In this document: positions 1 to 10,000 of the stretch, piece by piece
Layout of the letters: each line of letters begins with the position of its first letter
Numbering within the stretch: position 1 is the stretch's first letter
Origin: Janibacter melonis
GTDB lineage: Bacteria; Actinomycetota; Actinomycetes; Actinomycetales; Dermatophilaceae
Assembly (NCBI RefSeq): GCF_020567375.1
Contig: NZ_JAJBZM010000001.1
Location: 789,935 to 853,934, forward strand
Direction: 5' to 3'
Length of the DNA stretch: 64,000 nt
The notes under the pieces: model-generated
The model's input: only the letters and a program-made list of their open reading frames with translations
Database searches by the model: none
Told to the model about the DNA's origin: nothing
Position numbers and translations under genes: made by a program

Positions 1-1005
1 CCCGACGACGAGCAGGCAGGCGGGCCGGCCGTCGACGCGGCTCGCGGCGAGCCCGCGGTCCATGGTCGGGTCGACGAGCTGGAGCAGGTCGGCGTAGAGC
101 CAGTCCTTGGCCACCTCGGGGTCGGTCGTGCCGTCGATGGCGACGTGGGCGCGCAGCGAGTCGACGAGCTCGGTCGTCGGCTCGATGCCGAGGTCGGCGC
201 GCAGCAGGACGTCCTCGACGTCCTCCCAGTCCTCCTCCGACAGCGAGCCGCTGCTGAGCAGGGCGAGCAGGGTCTTGCCGATCGCGCTGTTCGACGTGGC
301 CAGACGGGTGCGCAGGGTGCGCATGCGGTCACGGGTGGGGGCCGGGGTGTCGACCGGGGTCACCGGCTCGGCCTCGACTGCGTCGAGCGGGTGGACCTCG
401 GGCTCGGCGGCCGACGCCGGGGCGGGCTCGGCCGCGGGGGCCTCCGGCTCGGCGGCAGGCGCCTGGGCCGGCTCAGCGGGCGGCGCCTGAGGGGCCTGGG
501 CAGCCGGGGCCTCGGGCTCGGCTGCCGGGGCCGGCGACTCCGGGGCCTGCGGCGCGTCGGTGATCGGCGCGACGTCGGCGTCGCGCTCGTAGACGTCCGG
601 CTCGTCCTGGCCGGTGGTCGGCGCGCTCGTCGCCTCCGAGGGGGCGGGGTCCGCCGGTGTGGTGCTCTGCGGGGCCTCCGGCGCGGGCGCGCTCGGCGCC
701 GCCGGGGTGACCTCGGTCGCCTCGGCGGGCTCCGCGGGGGCGGTCGCACTGGAGGGGGTGTCGCGCTCGGTCGGGCGCTGCGGTGCCTCGGGGGCCCCTG
801 TCGCCTTGCCGCTCGGCCGGTCGAGGACGATCGTGCCGCTGCGGTGGTCGGTGGTGCCCTTCGGCCGCTCCGGCGGCCGGTGCTGCTCGGGCAGGTCGCC
901 GTCGGACCCACCGCGCCCGCGCAGCAGGCCGACGAGCAGCCCACCGAGCAGGACGAGCAGACCGACGGCGACGAGGACGTACTCAAGGACAGTGTCGATA
1001 CCCAT
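1..1005 (-). CDS. ftsY: Signal recognition particle receptor FtsY, 5' part (cut by window edge)
   Basis: The open frame runs 335 codons from an ATG off the left edge, so only the N-terminal part is present. Residues about 6-28 form one hydrophobic segment. A long Ala/Pro/Glu-rich acidic linker follows to about residue 225, and then a helical region typical of the SRP54 N domain. The visible protein ends at LLVVG, the beginning of the first GTPase motif. FtsY is the membrane receptor that docks SRP-ribosome complexes at the Sec translocon. An N-terminal membrane segment plus acidic A domain is typical of actinobacterial FtsY. The start follows the stop of the upstream ABC gene by 29 nt, so the two may be co-transcribed. 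The GTPase domain itself is not visible. Confidence 0.9.
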   Translation of the reverse strand, partial: MGIDTVLEYVLVAVGLLVLLGGLLVGLLRGRGGSDGDLPEQHRPPERPKGTTDHRSGTIVLDRPSGKATGAPEAPQRPTERDTPSSATAPAEPAEATEVTPAAPSAPAPEAPQSTTPADPAPSEATSAPTTGQDEPDVYERDADVAPITDAPQAPESPAPAAEPEAPAAQAPQAPPAEPAQAPAAEPEAPAAEPAPASAAEPEVHPLDAVEAEPVTPVDTPAPTRDRMRTLRTRLATSNSAIGKTLLALLSSGSLSEEDWEDVEDVLLRADLGIEPTTELVDSLRAHVAIDGTTDPEVAKDWLYADLLQLVDPTMDRGLAASRVDGRPACLLVVG

Positions 1006-1034
1006 CACGCCGCCCATCCTCGCAGCCCGCGGCG

Positions 1035-4000
1035 TCAGCCAGCGAGGTGACCGAAGTCGGCCTCGAGCTGCGCCCACGGACCGCTGGCCTCGACCCGCCC
1101 GTCGGCGAGCACGACGACCCGGTCGGCCTGAGCGAGCGCCGCCCGCTTCGAGGTCGCGCCGACGACGGTGACCGAGCGCTCACGCAGCGAGCGCCACAGC
1201 TCGACCTCGGTCGTCGCGTCGAGCGCGCTCGAGACGTCGTCGGCGAGCAGCAGCTCGGTGTCGGCCGCGAGCGCGCGGGCCAGCGCGAGGCGCTGGACCT
1301 GCCCGCCGGACAGCCGGACCCCTCGGTGCCCGACGGCGGCGTGGGGCCCGCCGGCGGTCGCGACGTCCGGGCCGAGACGCGCCGCCTGCACCGGCGCCTC
1401 GAAGAGCCGCTCGTAGCCCAGCTGGACGTTGTCGGCGAAGGTGCCCGACACCACCCGGGGCACCTGCGCGACATAGGCCACCTGGCCCGGTCGCAGGAAG
1501 ACCTCGGGGTCGTCGACCTCGTGGCCGTTCCAGTGCAGGCCGCCGCGGTGGTCGACGAGACCCGCGAGCGCGCGCAGCAGACTCGACTTGCCGGAGCCGA
1601 CCTGGCCGAGGAGGAGCACGAGCTCGCCGGCCCCCACCGAGAGGTCGACGTCCTCGACGCCGACGGTGCCGTCTTCGTGCACCGCCGTCATCCCGACGAG
1701 CGAGAGCCGGCGCAGCGGCACCCGGTCGACCTCCGGCGGCGCGGGCGCCGCACCGGTGACGAGGTCGACCCCCGGCGCCGTGTCCATGAGATCGGCCCCG
1801 CCGGCCAGGCGGCTGGTCACCTGCTGCCAGGCGCGGGTGCCCGGGGCCTCGGTGACGACCGCGCCCGCGACCCGGCCGAACCAGTCGAAGCCGCCGACCG
1901 CGCCGACGAGGAGCAGGGCGGTGGCCAGCCCCCACCAGCCCCAGAGCACGCCCGCCCAGGTGACGACGAGACCGGCCTGGACCATGAGCATCGGGACGCC
2001 GTCGAGCACCGCGCGGACCCTGTGCTCGCGGATCGCCGCGTCGACGCGACCGCCGTCGACCGAGCGCAGGTGGCGCCGCAGGTCGGGCACCTGCCCGGCG
2101 AGCTTGACCGTGCGCGCGGACTCGAGCGTCGAGACGAGCACCCGCCCGAACTGCGCCCGGGTCGTCGAGGCGTAGGCCGCCGAGCGCCCCGCGATCGGAC
2201 GGCCGAGGGCCGAGGCCCCGGCGGCGGCGACGAGCACGACGAGGAGCACGAGGCCGGCGAGCGGGCTGCGGGCCGAGACCGCGGTGATGACGACGATCGC
2301 CATGCCGTTGACGAGGTCGACCCAGCGGTCGGCGTAGCGCGCGTACCGGTCGGCGTCCATCGCGCGGGCCACGATCTCGCCGGCGGGCACGCGGTCGAGC
2401 CGCCGGTCGGCGGTCTGCCCCACGAGCACCGACATGCGCACGCGCAGCAGCACCTCGACCCACCAGCGGGGGTAGCGCCCGATGGCGACGGCGAAGAGGA
2501 CCGGGCCGACGAGGATCGCGACGACGCACGCGACGAGCCACGGCGTGACCTGCTCGCCGTCGCGCAGCGCCTGGACGGTGTGCCCCCACGTGAAGCCGGT
2601 GAGCGCACCCAGCGACCCGGTGAGGGAGAAGCCGAGGAAGAGCCCGGCGGCGAGCAGCCCCCATGCGGGGCGGATGCGCAGGGCGTGCCAGATCCCCTTC
2701 GTCAGCGACGGCCCGTCGCCCGGGTCGCGGCTCGGCGGCGGGTCGACCCGCCGCCGTGACCCCTCGAGGGTCGGCGCCACCACGAGAGGCGCGTCGGCCG
2801 GGCCGACCGGCTCTCCGGAGACGGGCTCGGGGGCGCCCGGTGAGGCCGTGCTCGCCGCGCGGAGCAGCTCGCGGAAGGGCCCCTCCTGGGTCGCCAGCGC
2901 GACCCGCGGGCCGTGCTGGACGAGCCGTCCGTGGTCGAGCACGGCGACGAGGTCGGCCCGCGAGATCGTCGACAGTCGGTGGGCCACGAGGATGCCGGTG
3001 CGCCGGCGCAGCAGCCGGTCGGCGGCGGCGACGACCCGCTGCTCGGTCACGGGGTCCATCCGTGCCGTGGCCTCGTCGAGCACGACGACGCGCACCTCGC
3101 GCAGCAGCAGGCGGGCGAAGGCGACGAGCTGCTCCTCCCCGGCCGACAGCGTCGCTCCCCCGGGCCCGAGGACGGTGTCGAGGCCGTCGTCGAGCCCGTC
3201 GACCCACTCGGCGAGCCCGAGCTCGGCGACGACCTGCTCGACGCGCTCGCGCTCGACGTCGGCGAAGAGCGCGACGTTCTGCGCGAGGGTCCCGGCGAGG
3301 ATCTCGGTGCGCTGGGTGACGACGCCGACGGCTCGGCGCAGCTCCTGCAGGTCGATGTCGAGCACGTCGACGCCGCCGAGCAGCACGGTGCCGGGCTCGG
3401 GGTCGACCGCCCGTGACACGAGCGAGGCGAGCGTCGACTTGCCCGAGCCGGTGCGCCCGACGAGGGCGATGGTCTGACCGGCCGGCACGTGCAGGTCGAC
3501 ACCGGCGAGCGCGAAGGTCCCCTCGCGATAGCTGAAGTGCAGGTCGGCGAAGTCGAGGTCGACCTGCTCGGTCGGCACCGGCAGACCACCGCGCGGCTCG
3601 GGCTCGACGGCGAGCATCTGGCGCAGCCGGATGACCGCGCCGAGACCGGCCTGGAGGTCGGGCAGCTGCTCGGCGACCCGGCCGACGATGCTCACGAAGC
3701 TCGTCGTCACGAGGAAGAGCGTGACGAGCTGCGCGACGGACAGCCCGCCGCGCGAGGCGACGGCGATGCCGACGACGGCGATCGCCGCGAGCAGCCCGTG
3801 GAGCAGGAGCATGGCGCGCAGGGTCATCGAGCGCTCGACCCGGATGACCTCGTGGAAGCGGGCGTGGACGTCCGCCGACAGCCGGGCCAGACGCTGGACG
3901 GCGAAGGGGGACCCCAGGCTCGTGCGCAGGTCGTCGCGCCCGGCGATGCCCTCCTCGAGCGCGGCCGCGTGGTCGGTCCAGGCCATCTCCTCGACGACCT

Positions 4001-4577
4001 TGCGCGAGGCGACCTCGGCCATGAGCGGGCGCATGACGACGTAGGCACCCACGGCGAAGACCGGGAAGAGGACCCACGCCGGCCACCACGTGAGGGCCGC
4101 GACGACCCACATGGGGATCGCGGTGAAGACCGCGCGCAGGGCGGTCCACACCTGCTCGCGCACGAGCGTGCCGACGTCGTGCGTGTCGTCGTCGACCCGG
4201 TCGAGCACCTCGCCGACCGCCTGGTCGGACAGCGCCGACAGCGGCTGGTCGAGCGCGGCGTCGAGCAGGTCCTCGCGCAGCCGGCCCTCGGCCCGGTCGA
4301 CGACGTAGGCCCACACGAGCCGGCCGACGGTGTCGAGCACCGCCCCGCCGACGAGGCACAGCGCGAGCCAGGAGACGAGCACCGCGCTCGGGTCCTCGGC
4401 GAGCCGTCCGGCGAGGACGGACCCGGCCGCCTGACCGGCGGCGTAGCCCGCGAGGGCGAGCCAGGAGATCGTGACGAGCGGGTGCCGCAGACGCGTCCAC
4501 GTCACCTGCCGTCGCGGGGGCGGGGTGGTCGTGGGCGGTGCGGTGGTCCCTTGGGGGACGAGGTCGAGCGTCGTCAT
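1035..4577 (-). CDS. Fused ABC exporter, TMD-NBD-TMD-NBD, with asymmetric ATP sites
   Basis: A single chain of 1180 residues carries two complete ABC-exporter halves. The first transmembrane domain covers about 30-315 and the first nucleotide-binding domain about 340-570, with Walker A GRTGSGKST, Walker B VVVLDEAT and H-loop AHRLST. The second transmembrane domain covers about 625-900 and the second NBD about 950-1175, with Walker A GQVGSGKSS and signature LSGGQ. The second NBD has ADD instead of DE after Walker B and no H-loop histidine (GATSKRA), and the first NBD has the signature LSAGE. One ATP site should therefore be consensus and the other degenerate, as in heterodimeric exporters. The ATG at 4577 follows AGGGAC at SD distance; an in-frame GTG at 4604 is the alternative. 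The substrate cannot be told from sequence. It lies between ftsY and an M13 peptidase gene. Confidence 0.88.
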   Translation of the reverse strand: MTTLDLVPQGTTAPPTTTPPPRRQVTWTRLRHPLVTISWLALAGYAAGQAAGSVLAGRLAEDPSAVLVSWLALCLVGGAVLDTVGRLVWAYVVDRAEGRLREDLLDAALDQPLSALSDQAVGEVLDRVDDDTHDVGTLVREQVWTALRAVFTAIPMWVVAALTWWPAWVLFPVFAVGAYVVMRPLMAEVASRKVVEEMAWTDHAAALEEGIAGRDDLRTSLGSPFAVQRLARLSADVHARFHEVIRVERSMTLRAMLLLHGLLAAIAVVGIAVASRGGLSVAQLVTLFLVTTSFVSIVGRVAEQLPDLQAGLGAVIRLRQMLAVEPEPRGGLPVPTEQVDLDFADLHFSYREGTFALAGVDLHVPAGQTIALVGRTGSGKSTLASLVSRAVDPEPGTVLLGGVDVLDIDLQELRRAVGVVTQRTEILAGTLAQNVALFADVERERVEQVVAELGLAEWVDGLDDGLDTVLGPGGATLSAGEEQLVAFARLLLREVRVVVLDEATARMDPVTEQRVVAAADRLLRRRTGILVAHRLSTISRADLVAVLDHGRLVQHGPRVALATQEGPFRELLRAASTASPGAPEPVSGEPVGPADAPLVVAPTLEGSRRRVDPPPSRDPGDGPSLTKGIWHALRIRPAWGLLAAGLFLGFSLTGSLGALTGFTWGHTVQALRDGEQVTPWLVACVVAILVGPVLFAVAIGRYPRWWVEVLLRVRMSVLVGQTADRRLDRVPAGEIVARAMDADRYARYADRWVDLVNGMAIVVITAVSARSPLAGLVLLVVLVAAAGASALGRPIAGRSAAYASTTRAQFGRVLVSTLESARTVKLAGQVPDLRRHLRSVDGGRVDAAIREHRVRAVLDGVPMLMVQAGLVVTWAGVLWGWWGLATALLLVGAVGGFDWFGRVAGAVVTEAPGTRAWQQVTSRLAGGADLMDTAPGVDLVTGAAPAPPEVDRVPLRRLSLVGMTAVHEDGTVGVEDVDLSVGAGELVLLLGQVGSGKSSLLRALAGLVDHRGGLHWNGHEVDDPEVFLRPGQVAYVAQVPRVVSGTFADNVQLGYERLFEAPVQAARLGPDVATAGGPHAAVGHRGVRLSGGQVQRLALARALAADTELLLADDVSSALDATTEVELWRSLRERSVTVVGATSKRAALAQADRVVVLADGRVEASGPWAQLEADFGHLAG

Positions 4578-4649
4578 GGCGTCCCTGAGCGTACGACCGC
4601 CCACCGACGACGCGACACCGAGTTTTCGGCCGGGAGGCCGCCCCCTTCG

Positions 4650-4683
4650 CCCTCCCGCGGACCTCGTCGGGCCCGCGGGAGGG
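4650..4683 (-). terminator. Hairpin downstream of the M13 peptidase gene
   Basis: An 11-bp perfect stem, CCCTCCCGCGG paired with CCGCGGGAGGG, has a 12-nt loop. It lies just past the peptidase stop codon and before the ABC exporter gene. There is no clear U-tract. Confidence 0.5.
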
Positions 4684-4691
4684 AGGAGGCC

Positions 4692-6647
4692 TCAGAAGAT
4701 GAGGACCCGGTCCGCCGGGTCGAGCCACATGCCGTCGCCCTCGGCGACCTCGAAGGCCTCGTGGAAGGCGTCGATGTTGCGGCAGGCGTTGCCGCGCAGG
4801 TCCTGCGGGGCGTGCGGGTCGATGGCGAGCAGGCGCTCGGCCTCCTCGCGGCGGGCGTCGCCGCACCACACCCGCGCCCAGCTGACGAAGAAGCGCTGGT
4901 CACCGGTGAGGCCGTCGTCGCCCACGCTCGTCGCGGCCTCCTCGCCGACCGCGATGCGGTAGGCGGCGTGACCGATGGCCAGGCCGCCGATGTCGCCGAT
5001 GTTCTCGCCGACGGTGAGCGCGCCGTTGACCGCCCGGTCCGGCGCGGTGCGGCTGCGCTGCCCGTCGAACTGCGCGCGCAGACGGTCGGCCAGCGCGGTG
5101 AAGGCCTCCTTGTCCTGCGGGGTCCACCAGTCGCGCAGAGCGCCGGTGCCGTCGAAGCTCGCGCCCGAGTCGTCGAAGCCGTGCCCGATCTCGTGCCCGA
5201 TGACCGCCCCGATGCCGCCGTAGTTGACCGCCGGGTCGGCGTCGGCGTCGAAGAAGGGCGACTGGAGGATCGCCGCGGGGAAGACGATCTCGTTCATCCC
5301 CGGGTTGTAGTACGCGTTGACCGTCTGCGGGGTCATGAACCACTCGTCGCGGTCCACCGGGCCGCCGAGCTTGCCGATCTCGCGGTCCGCGGCCAGGGCG
5401 TTGGCCCGGCCGACGTCGGTGAGCAGGTCACCGGTCAGCTCCAGCGCGGAGTAGTCCTTCCAGCGCACGGGGGCGCCGACCTTCGGGGTGAAGGACTCGA
5501 GCTTGGCCAGGGCCTCCGCCTTCGTCTCCTCGCTCATCCACGACAGCGAGGCGAAGGAGCGCCGGAAGGCCTCGACGAGGTGCTCGACGAGCTCGTCCAT
5601 CGCCGCCTGGCTCTCCGGCGGGTAGTGCCGCTCGACGTAGAGCTTGCCGACGGCGTCGCCGAGCGCCCCCTCGAGCAGGCTGACGCCGCGCTTCCAGCGG
5701 GCCCGCTGCTCGGGGATGCCCGACAGCGTGCGCCCGGCCAGGTCGAAGTGGGCCGCGACGAGGTCGCGGCCGAGGTGCGGCGCGGAGGCGAGGACGACGT
5801 GCCAGCGCAGCCAGGCGCGCCAGTCGGCGACGTCGACCTCGTCGAGCGCGGCCGACAGCGAGCGCAGGTAGTCGGGCTGCCGGGCGATCGCCCGGTCCAG
5901 CACGCCCTCGGGCATGCCCCACGCCTGCGACCATGCGGCCCAGTCGAAGGACGGGGCGGCCTGCGCCAGCTCGTCGGCGGTCATCGGGTTGTACGTCGCG
6001 ACGGCGTCGCGGTTGCTCACGCGGTCGAGGTGGCCCGTCGCCAGACGGTGCTCGACACGCAGCACGGCGTCGGCGACCGACCCGGCGTCGGCCGTGCCGG
6101 CGAGCGACAGGAGGGTCTCGACGTGGCCGCGGTAGGCCCGCAGCACGGCGGCGTGCTGCTCGTCGCGGTAGTAGCTCTCGTCGGGCAGCCCGAGACCGGA
6201 CTGCTCGAGGTAGACGACGTACTCGTCGGGGTTGCCGTCGTCGGTCGCGACGATCGGGGCGAGCAGCCCGCCGACGCCGAGCCGCCCGAGGCGCCCGGTC
6301 GCGACGAGCAGGGAGCGTGCGTCGTCGACCGCGTCGACCTCGTCGAGACGGGGGCGAAGGGGGGCCAGCCCGGCGGCCTCGACCGCCTCCTCGTCCATGA
6401 AGGAGGAGAAGAGCCCGCCGATGAGCCGGGCGTCGGGGTCGGAGCCGGGGTCGGCCGCCGCCTCCTCGACGATGGCCCGCACGTCCTCCTCGCTGCGCTC
6501 GCGCAGCACGTCGAAGACGCCGTAGCGGCCCTTGTCGGCGGGGATCTCGACCGAGCTCAGCCAGCTGTTGTTGACGTGACCGTAGAGGTCGTCCTGCGGG
6601 CGGGTCGTCGGGTCGAGCGGGTGGTCGAAGGTCGGCGTCTGCGTCAC
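4692..6647 (-). CDS. M13 (neprilysin/PepO) family zinc metallopeptidase
   Basis: A protein of about 651 residues with the full M13 layout. The N-terminal domain begins with DLYGHVNNSWL, typical of family starts. The zinc motif HEIGH lies at about 485 and the third zinc ligand in ENIGD at about 548. The substrate-binding His/Arg pair is in DPHAPQDLR near the C terminus. M13 enzymes cleave peptides of limited size. No signal peptide or membrane anchor is visible, so it is probably cytoplasmic, as for PepO-type members. Starts are ambiguous: a TTG at 6659 is in frame. I prefer GTG 6647 because TTGACT lies 6 nt upstream, the leaderless spacing used by other genes here. Confidence 0.9.
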   Translation of the reverse strand: MTQTPTFDHPLDPTTRPQDDLYGHVNNSWLSSVEIPADKGRYGVFDVLRERSEEDVRAIVEEAAADPGSDPDARLIGGLFSSFMDEEAVEAAGLAPLRPRLDEVDAVDDARSLLVATGRLGRLGVGGLLAPIVATDDGNPDEYVVYLEQSGLGLPDESYYRDEQHAAVLRAYRGHVETLLSLAGTADAGSVADAVLRVEHRLATGHLDRVSNRDAVATYNPMTADELAQAAPSFDWAAWSQAWGMPEGVLDRAIARQPDYLRSLSAALDEVDVADWRAWLRWHVVLASAPHLGRDLVAAHFDLAGRTLSGIPEQRARWKRGVSLLEGALGDAVGKLYVERHYPPESQAAMDELVEHLVEAFRRSFASLSWMSEETKAEALAKLESFTPKVGAPVRWKDYSALELTGDLLTDVGRANALAADREIGKLGGPVDRDEWFMTPQTVNAYYNPGMNEIVFPAAILQSPFFDADADPAVNYGGIGAVIGHEIGHGFDDSGASFDGTGALRDWWTPQDKEAFTALADRLRAQFDGQRSRTAPDRAVNGALTVGENIGDIGGLAIGHAAYRIAVGEEAATSVGDDGLTGDQRFFVSWARVWCGDARREEAERLLAIDPHAPQDLRGNACRNIDAFHEAFEVAEGDGMWLDPADRVLIF

Positions 6648-6719
6648 GCCGTCAGTCAAGCACGCAGCGCCGACGCCGGCGCGTGCGCCGGGGGTGGGCG
6701 CACGCCGCGAGGACGGTCG

Positions 6720-6932
6720 TCAGTCGCGCTTGCGACCGGCCGTCGCGCCGCTGATCGCGGCGGAGGTCCGGCTCGCGGCGGCGTCGGCGCCGCCGCGCAC
6801 GCGCACGACGACGCGCTCCCCGCGGGGGGTGAGGAGGTCACGGCCCTCACGGCGGGCCGGCACGAGGACGACGCCGAGCACCGCCAACGAGAGGGCGACG
6901 CACAGGAGGAGGCCGACGACGATCGCAGTCAT
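6720..6932 (-). CDS. Small single-pass membrane protein, unknown function
   Basis: A 70-residue protein. Residues 3-25 are a strongly hydrophobic segment (IVVGLLLCVALSLAVLGVV), followed by a basic, Arg-rich tail with an Ala/Ser stretch. It is predicted to be anchored in the membrane with the positively charged part in the cytoplasm. I do not recognise a family. It sits alone between smc and the M13 peptidase gene with its own spacing on both sides. GACGAT lies 6 nt upstream of the ATG, so the mRNA may be leaderless. Coding status is supported by this organisation and by the clear membrane segment, but it is short. Confidence 0.55.
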   Translation of the reverse strand: MTAIVVGLLLCVALSLAVLGVVLVPARREGRDLLTPRGERVVVRVRGGADAAASRTSAAISGATAGRKRD

Positions 6933-7020
6933 GGTCGTATCGTCGCCGACCGCTGCCCCGGGGCACGAATCGACACGCCCCGCAGGGGTGCTCGTGTCCA
7001 GGGTCGAGGTCGCGGCGGGC

Positions 7021-10000
7021 CTAGGACGCGACGTCGCGGATGCGCTGGCTGACGACGGTGGTGATGCCGTCGCCGCGCATCGAGACGCCGTAGAGGGCGT
7101 CCGCGACCTCCATCGTCTTCTTCTGGTGGGTGATGACGATGAGCTGGCTGGAGTCGCGCAGCTCCTCGAAGAGGGTGATGAGACGCCCGAGGTTGGTGTC
7201 GTCGAGCGCGGCCTCGACCTCGTCCATGATGTAGAAGGGGCTCGGCCGCGCCTTGAAGATCGAGACGAGCAGCGCGACGGCCACGAGCGAGCGCTCCCCG
7301 CCGGAGAGCAGCGACAGGCGCTTGACCTTCTTGCCCGGGGGGCGCGCCTCGACCTCGATGCCCGTCGTCAGCATGTCCGAGGGGTCGGTGAGGGTCAGGC
7401 GGCCCTCTCCCCCGGGGAAGAGGCGGCCGAAGACCCCTTCGAACTGCTCGGCGGTGTCGCGGAAGGCCTCCGCGAAGACCTGCTCGACCCGCTGGTCGAC
7501 CTCGGCGACGATGTCGAGGAGGTCCTTCTTGCTCTGGCGCAGGTCCTCGAGCTGGGTCGTGAGGAAGGTGTGCCGCTCCTCGAGCGCGGCGAACTCCTCG
7601 AGCGCGAGGGGGTTGACCCGCCCGAGGGCCTTGAGGCCGCGCTCGGCGGCGCGCAGGCGCTTCTCCTGCTCCTCGCGCACGTAGGGGCGCGGTGCCGGCG
7701 GCTCGGCGTCCGGGTCGTCGTCGGGCGAGGGCACGTGCGGCACGCCCTGGTGGGGGCCGTACTCCTCCATGAGCACGTCGGGGTCGATGCCGAGCTCCTC
7801 GATGGCGCGCTGCTGCAGCTGCTCGATCCGCGCGGTCTGCTGGGCGCGCGCGACCTCGTCGCGGTGGACCGTGTCGGTGAGCTCGCGCAGCTCGTCCTGC
7901 TGGGCGGCCAGAGCCGTGCGCATCTGCGCCAGCCGGGTGTCGCGCTCGGCGCGGGCGGCCTCGGCCTGCTGCTGGGCGGCGGCGGCCCGCTCGACGGCGG
8001 CGGCGACGAGGGTCGCCGCGTGACGGGCCGCGTCCTGGACGGCGGCGGCCACGCTCGCCTCACGACGGCGGCGCTCCTGGCGGGCCCGCAGCCGCTCGCG
8101 GGCGGCGATCTCGTTGCGCGCCGCGCCCTCGAGGCTCTCGGCGCGGCCGTGCAGGGAGCGCGCCCGCTCCTCCGTCGTGCGCAGGGTGAGGCGGATCTCG
8201 GTCTCGGCGGTGCGGGCCCGGCTCGCCTCGAGCTCGAGGCGGTCGCGGTCGTCGGTCGTCGGCTCGGCCTCGTCGGCAGCGGGCTCGGCGCTCGCCTGCT
8301 CGAGCCGGGAGCGAAGGGCGGCGAGCTCGGCCCGGTCGGACTCGAGGCCCGTCGTCAGCGCGGCGATCGCGGTCCGGGTGCGCTCGGCCTCGGCCCGGGC
8401 GACCCGGGCGGTCTGGCCGTGGCTGCCGAGCTGCTCGGCGACGGCCGACATCTGCGCGTCGCTGTCGTGCAGGGCGTCGAGCGCGGCGTCGCTCGCCTCG
8501 CGCGCCTGCTCGAGGGTGGCGCGGGCACGCGCGAGCTCGAAGGCTGCGCGCTCCCCCGCCGACGTCGCGTCGGCGACGGTCGTGCGGGCCTCGTCGAGGG
8601 CGGACTGCACCTCGATGAGGCTCGGCGCCGAGGCGGAGCCGCCCCGCACGAAGCCGGGCCCGAAGACGTCGCCGGCGCGGGTGACGGCGGTGACGCCCTG
8701 CTCGGACAGCGCGATGGCGTCCTCGTCCTCGCCGACGAGGGCGACCCGGTCGAGCACCTGGGCGACGGCCGGGGCGACCTCGTCGGGGGCGGCGACGACG
8801 TCGATGGCCCAGGTCGCCGAGGCGGGCAGGTCCGGCCAGGTCGAGCGGTCGACGACGCCGGCGGTGGCGCCGACGACGAGGTAGACCTGTCCGGCGTCCT
8901 CCTCGCGCAGCCGGCGCACGGCGGCGGCCGCGTCGGTGGCCGACCCGACGGCGAGGGCCTCCGAGGCCGACCCGAGGGCGGCGGCGATCGAGGCCTCGTG
9001 CCCGCCGGAGACGGTGATGAGCTCGGCGATCGAGCCGAGGATGGTCGGGGCGCCCTGACCCGCGGCGTCGCGCAGGGTCTGGGCACCGTCCTTGCGGCGC
9101 AGCGACAGCTCGAGCGCCTCGACCCGGGCCTGGGCCGCCCCGCGGTCGCGCTCGGCCGCCCGCTCGGCCTCCTGCCAGCGGGTGACCTCGGCCTCGGCCG
9201 CGTCCTGGGCGGCGCTGGCCCGCTCGAAGGCCTCGTCGAGACCGGCCTCGCTGCCCTCGGCATCGGCGATCGAGGACTCGAGCTGGCGGAAGGCCTGCTC
9301 GGCCTCGGCGGCACGCTCCTCGGCGCGGGTGATCACCCCTTCGAGCCGGCCGACCTCGGCCTCGGCGGCCTCGACCTTGCTCTGCCGGGCACCGACCTGG
9401 CCGGTGAGCCGGGCCAGCCCCTCGCGGCGGTCGGCGGCGGCGCGCACGAGCCGCTGGACCCGGTCCTGCTCGGCGCTGTGGGCGGCCTCCGCCGCCTCGC
9501 GGGCGGCGGTGGCGTCGGCGAGCCGCTGGGTGATCTGGTCGATCTCGGCGCGCAGGGCGTCCTCGTCGGCCCGGGCCTGGGCGGCCTGGCGGCGCAGCTG
9601 CTCGGGGTCGCGCCCGCTCGTGCTCTCGTGCTCGTCGTCCTGGCCGAGCAGGCGCACCCGCTCGGCGGCGACGGAGGCGGTGGACTCGAGCCGGTCGCCG
9701 ACCGAGCGCAGCCCGACGAAGCGGCGCGAGGCGTCGGCGAGCAGCGGGGCGGCCTGGGCGGCGAGCGCCTCCTGCTCCCCGATCTCGGCCCGTGCGGTCG
9801 CGAGGGCCTCCTCGAGCGCGGCCCGTCGGCGCAGCATGGCCGTCTCGTCGGCGACCTCCTGCTCCAGGGCCGAGGTCATCTGCACGAGGTCGTCGGCGAC
9901 GAGGCGCAGCCGGGCGTCGCGGGCGTCGGTCTGGATGACGGCGGCCTTGCGGGCGGCCTCGGCCTGCCGGCCGAGCGGTCCGAGCTGACGGCGGATCTCG

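Noticed and set aside
3489-7052. Very long open frame on the plus strand opposite the ABC exporter and peptidase genes
   Set aside because: At this GC content, antisense frames stay open by chance. The translation is Arg/Gly/Asp-rich with no motifs, while the minus strand encodes clear ABC and M13 domains.
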